64,000 bases of DNA from Dipylidium caninum. Taxonomy: Eukaryota; Platyhelminthes; Cestoda; Cyclophyllidea; Dipylidiidae. Shown piece after piece: positions 59,001 to 64,000 of this stretch (the stretch's first letter is position 1; each line of letters begins with the position of its first letter). Below the pieces are notes generated by a model that searched no databases, was not told where the DNA came from, and saw only the letters and a program-made list of their open reading frames with translations. Made by a program: the position numbers and the translations under genes. The stretch is from positions 248,001 through 312,000 of the forward strand of contig QEYB01000850.1 in NCBI GenBank assembly GCA_017562135.1. Direction: 5' to 3'.

Positions 59001-62000
59001 TAGATCCGTCGTCTTCTTCTCTTCTGGCGAACTCCTTCTCTTCTGGCGAACTCATTCCTCACAAAAATGCTGATGGGGAGGTGCATCCCTGCACGCGATG
59101 AGGCACAAAGGACGCCCGGCAATGCCAATCTTGGGATTTAACTGACAAGTGGCAAAATTCCGTGTCATTTCACCTGTTCACGCGATTAATGTATAACAGA
59201 CAATGTTATTTACAACATTAATGGCGTTGAGTTTCTTCGGACAATTTAGTTTACCCCGTCATCATTACCTCTTCGAACTAGCAAAATCACCTCCAGGCTA
59301 GGATGAGCTACTGAGTTGCATGTTATCACCACCTTTTCGCCTTCGCCGACTGACATAATTAAGGTAGAAAATGATGTGGGCTCATTTCGAAGGGGAAAGA
59401 GGACTCATAATGCTTCTCTCTCCTTCTCCCTCCTTCCCCTTCCCGCCTTTCGGCAAGGATACACAAACGCCACCCAACAAAATAGCATCATCTCTGCTTT
59501 TTTTCACATAAGAGGAGCGACATGTTCAACCTACAGAAAAAAAAGAACTCTTTCGCGTTAACTTTAAGTTCAATTTGTCTATAGTTCGGAGGTAAGGATA
59601 AACACTAGGAGGAGCATTCATCATAAAATTGCGCCCACAAGACTTAAAATTGTCTACACACGAAGACACTTTATGGGAGAGGCATTAAAAGTCGAGGCGT
59701 CATTCTTGTATTTATGCACTAAAATATCAAATAATTCCTGCACAGTGGGCAACTTGACACTTTGTGCACTAGTAAACAAATTCCGTCTTTGGACAGAAGT
59801 TATGAGAGGTGAAGAGTATTTCTATGCTGAGTAAAATTAAAATTTTTGCATATGCAAAGTGTTTTGTATTAATCTTAAATGATCGTGTTAAAATAAACCA
59901 GGAATACATTTAAATTCTCCCTGCTAGCGTCACATATATGTGTCGTTAAAGTTTTTCTCAAGTTAGTTTAAAAACGGCGACTTTTGGTGGGGACAGTTCA
60001 TCTTAAGGTCTTCACGAGGCGAATGTGAAAGTAGTCTGGAGTGAAACTGCCAGAGGATAATCATTCTGGACGTGGCGGTGTCTCAGCCGAGGTACGACAG
60101 GGGAAATCCGGACACGCGGGACTCAATGTGCCATTAACAATTAACGGGAGACATTTTCTAAGCTCCCATTGTCCTGGACTCAGAAGTGTGCCCCCAAATT
60201 GCCTTCGTCTATTCAATTTGGATTATGTATTTGCGCGACGAGACCCAGTATTTGGCGGACGTGATGAAATGTTAAACTGCAGAACAAAATGCCTTTTTTC
60301 CCAGCGACTCGTCACTCTACTTCCCCTTCCTCTGCTCAACCGTTGTAGGAAGTGGGACTTGACAACCACTGATAGCCCTGTTACGTTCCACATGGGGCCT
60401 TGGTGTGAAATCTCCGTCTGCAAATAAAAGTATTATCACCGTTGTGCCCTACACTCCATTTCTAACGATTCATTCTTTCGCCCTCCTTTTAGTCCTAACA
60501 ACTCCACTTCTTTCCATGCTGCCTTTTGGGAAAGTTGGCCTTAGGCAGGGCGGCGTTCGTTGTCCAGTCTGTTGTGTGTCGTGGTATGGTAACGGTGACT
60601 CGAAGGTCAACTCGACAAAAATGATTTTATGGTTCCAGTATGGTTACAGAGACTCAGTTCAAAAGAGGCCATCCATAAAAAGTACGCAAATAGTATTCAT
60701 TTACGCAAGCACCACTTTTTTTTGTGCCAATTAACCGTCAAATGACTGCAGTTACATTATCATTGGTGTATCAGAATTCGACCAATTAGCCTGTTTTCCC
60801 TAGCCCAAATGTTCACCTAAACTAAAAAGAATTTTCAGGCTACTTAAATTTTAGGTCATTGCATTTCGTTATCTGTTAAAAATAAATGTAGGGGTGGCTT
60901 GAAACGGGGTATAAACGTTTCCGACAAGATTGTGCAGTCGACATGACAGGAGACTATTGTCGAGTCCTGCTGTGCCTACGAAATTAAATTATTGTGGGTT
61001 GTTTCGTATAAATCCTGGGGCCATTGACAACATCAGTGCAAGCGCTCAAACCAACAGACATGTAGGCGAAATTGTCTTAGACAAAATGAATTCAAACCCT
61101 GAAATGTAATAAAGATTCCCATATGACTGATGCTGTGTCGAGGTGAAACTGCGACCGGAAGTATTGTCTGTCAGAATCCGAGGTGCCGTCGAGGATGCCG
61201 ACTATTTACTTGAAAAAATTTCAAATTGGAGACCTATCTTAGTTATGATTATTTAACAGTTCAGTGCAAATAATCGAATGAATTTGCGATAGAGTGAACG
61301 AGGTGAAAGAGACAGTACCATTTAGGTGGAGTCTTCGTATGTGAAAGTCCTTCAAATTTTTCAAAGACAAAAGAAAAAAGAGGTAAGACTAATTGGACTG
61401 GTCATTCGGCTGTTCAGGGTTCTCGGAGTCCATTAAAACGCATGCGGGCGACCAACGCTGACTGCATCGTTCGCAAAACCCGTAGTTTGTGTGCCGGGAA
61501 AATGACTTGCTGGAGGCAAGATGAAGTTAAATTAGGGAGATAATATCGCGCATGGGGCAAAGGCAACCCCTAAACGAGGAATAAATGGTCCTCAGTTATG
61601 AGGAGTTACTCTGTTGGCCTCACCTGCCACAGTCTCAAATTTCCACCCTCAAATTTTCCTTTTTTCTTCTCCATCAACATAAACCAAAACCCAGTCGACG
61701 GCGTCCCCATTGGAACATACATTAGTCAAATTCACCTGTCAGTGTCACTTCACGTGGTTACTCTGTCCCGAGAGTTTTTTAACTGCGGACGATTTGGGCA
61801 AATGGCACCAGTTGCTTTGGACTCAGACATGTGGGAGAAAGTCTGAATCAACTCCACCATTCCTCGCTTTTCGACCCGTTCTCTTCGTGGAAGGCCGCTA
61901 CGCGTCAAAAGTTGAATATCCGAAATGAACCGTTGTATAACACGGTTTTATTCCTCCTTCCGAGGAGGTCTTAGTGACGAACAGGGAGAAGACGAGAAGA

Positions 62001-64000
62001 TGAAACATTCTGGAGGAATCTACGTAATCTCCCATCCATCTGTCAAAAATACGCTACAACCATAATGAGTTGGCCTACAAACTTCCCCTTTACTACCCAC
62101 GTGAAGACTTTTTCTCCCAACTATGTGTCCTTAAATAGTCTTTCATGTGTGCACAACTGGAAGGCGTCGTTAGGGTGTATAACCAATGTAGGGGAAACAC
62201 ACGAAGAATCGCTCTACAACATGTCGTCATTACAAGCCGTGCATAGGGCAGCAACAACAATGCCGTGCACACGTCTAATAGCCCCATTCCTTTGCCCCGG
62301 GCAGCCAATCGGAGCGCAGGACTGTCCCACATCCGTAGGCCGAAACGGGAGGAGAGGAGGAGGTGGAGGTGGAGGCGGAGGAGGAGGAGGAGGAGGACGT
62401 GAAGGAAGGAAGAGGTGGAGGGAATTACGAGGGCTTGGTGCCAATCTGCACTTGGATGTATTCCAGTGAAAGTGTGGATCTTATCACCTCTCGCCTCGCC
62501 TATCACCACGACTGCTTAGTGTAAACGGCAGCATCCCTCCCTCTTTTTATGACTTCCAAGGCCTTGGAATCAATGCTCATGCCGGTATGCGGCGTTAAAC
62601 CGACGAAAAATGGAAATATTGGCTATAAGTGAGTTCTCAGTACACTCTTAATCTCATCTTATTGTCCCACTTCTTCTCCTATTCATACTCAACAAGTCTT
62701 TATTATGGCATATTACTATTTCCCACATTTCTCCTTCCGTAGCTAAAGCACATTTAACTCTTATTTTGGGACTAACCTATACTTTTTGTGTACAGTTGAA
62801 AGAGAGTTGCTGCTGTTTGACCGATGATTCCTAAAAAGTGACAATTTTTACTGTGTCGTGGAGGCTTTGAAGACGAGCTTCCTTCAATTGTCTTCACCTA
62901 TACGGGAAAGAATGAGATAATAACGCACTTATTGGTGTTTGTAGTTAGGGCAGCACATTTGTCGCCCTTGGGGAAGAGTCGCTATTAGGAGAGTGATTAT
63001 TTATGCAGTCCTCGAAGGGCAGAATTGCCCCCAAGAATGCAATATGCTGGTCTAGAAGGCGAAATAGCATTCCATCGGCGTATGGAACCCCATTAAATAA
63101 ATAAATAAATGCCAATACATATTGAAGTTAAGAAGTTGGCATTGTAGATGCCAGGGGAGAATGGCACTTAACGGGGGGTCAGATTTATATTTTAGCAGTA
63201 GTGTGACTAATTGTGGAACATCTTACTTATCGTAGTGCACGTCTACATCGAACTAACTTCACAACATCCCCCATTAGAAATCTTTTTTTTATGATCTAAT
63301 GATATCGTGTTCCAATTCTTTCATCTCTCATAGCTACTAACTTAAGTGAAATGCCTAGAATTGTTTGTAGGGAAAGCATAAGTCTGATCAGTGAAGAAGC
63401 CTTTAGTACTCAAGCGAGGAAGCTCTTATTAATGATTTTCTTCTAAGATTAAGAAAGGATTATTTTTTGGAAAATATTCGGATAATGAGGTGCTTAGATT
63501 AGGTGTGATAACGTATCCATGAGGAGGTCTGATAAAGCGATCTATATTGCGTCCTCTTTTGAAGTTTGTATATGAGGGAAATATGATGTATTCCAAGTAA
63601 ATCATGCGGGTTTTATGGAGTGCACCAATATTAATTGCTTTATTATTCGAATGAGTCTTCCCTTGTAAATGTTGTAAATTTTAAAAGCCCACTTGTTTGA
63701 ATAGGCGATTTATTATTGCAATAACCTTTGGCCGAATTTTGGTCTGAAGATTAAAATTAATGAGATTGCCTTCACTTTATCCAAGTTTGTCTGAAGTACA
63801 CAATAGTTTGCTATCTTGTAAATATTTTTCCATGATCGTCTTTTTGAGGGTCGAACGTACACAACATGATCAACTTTACTCCGGTTTTTCCGGCATGAAA
63901 CAAGTACCATTCGGTATTCGACTTCACTTCAAATTCTTTTCATTCACTCCTCCCTTTTCCTTCCCTGAATTATTTACAGGCTATAAATTATGCTTTATTT
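56092..64000. other. Upstream side of CCDC146, no gene recognised
   Basis: Nearly 8 kb without a splice-consistent coding run. It holds microsatellites: GGTGGC near 56150, TC at 57098-57112, a duplicated CTTCTGGCGAACTC near 59025-59055, GGA/GGT at 62355-62400 and AAAT at 63096-63110. A T/C tract ending in CTAG at 56115 sits 24 bp before the CCDC146 ATG. The largest frame (60041-60427, 128 codons) is unsupported. Confidence 0.4.
62355..62402. repeat. GGA/GGT purine-rich microsatellite
   Basis: Nearly pure GGA units with a few GGT and GGC; it produces poly-Gly or poly-Pro in overlapping frames that should not be taken as genes. Confidence 0.9.

Noticed and set aside
60041..60427. 128-codon plus-strand frame
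   Set aside because: Isolated, no recognisable motif, no neighbouring exons in phase.
62065..62509. 134- and 138-codon frames around 62.3 kb
   Set aside because: Both cross a GGA microsatellite and overlap on opposite strands; no splice or homology support.

Overview
The window looks like a stretch of an animal nuclear genome, most likely a parasitic flatworm (tapeworm). Evidence for an animal: genes are broken into phase-consistent exons by GT-AG introns; one minus-strand gene aligns along its whole length with the ciliary/centriolar coiled-coil protein CCDC146; mariner-type transposon relics are frequent; and there is a decayed 18S rRNA fragment. The flatworm assignment is an inference from an apparently expanded V7-like stretch in that 18S relic, very short introns beside kilobase introns, and repeat-rich low gene density. 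No prokaryotic features (operons, Shine-Dalgarno sites, CRISPR) are visible.

Layout. 1-6 kb: a tandem duplication of about 520 bp, then an 18S rRNA pseudogene on the minus strand interrupted by a truncated mariner, then a near full-length dead mariner. 6-12.6 kb: two copies of a 1.7 kb microsatellite-rich repeat in head-to-head inverted orientation around a 3 kb spacer that holds another mariner relic. 12.6-20 kb: no gene recognised, except a second mariner that duplicates the first together with its flank, and a mariner 5' half. 20.3-21.8 kb: one intronless 500-codon plus-strand gene of unknown function. 21.8-26.3 kb: no gene recognised.

26.3-38.5 kb (minus): a C2H2 zinc-finger gene, reconstructed here as 11 exons (499 aa) whose reading frame joins at every junction; three mariners sit in its introns, and one intron appears to use a GC donor. 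39.4-56.1 kb (minus): a CCDC146 orthologue, reconstructed as 18 exons and about 980 residues, with one unresolved junction, introns as short as 48 and 56 nt and one antisense mariner. Its stop codon is about 0.9 kb upstream of the zinc-finger gene's proposed start, same strand. 56.1-64 kb: non-coding as far as can be seen, presumably including the CCDC146 promoter side.

The two multi-exon genes have no obvious functional link; CCDC146 points to cilia and flagella, the zinc-finger protein to transcription. I found no convincing previously undescribed multi-gene system. The most unusual items are the repeated co-occurrence of mariner ends with 18S-relic sequence, the inverted 1.7 kb arms, and the uncharacterised intronless protein.
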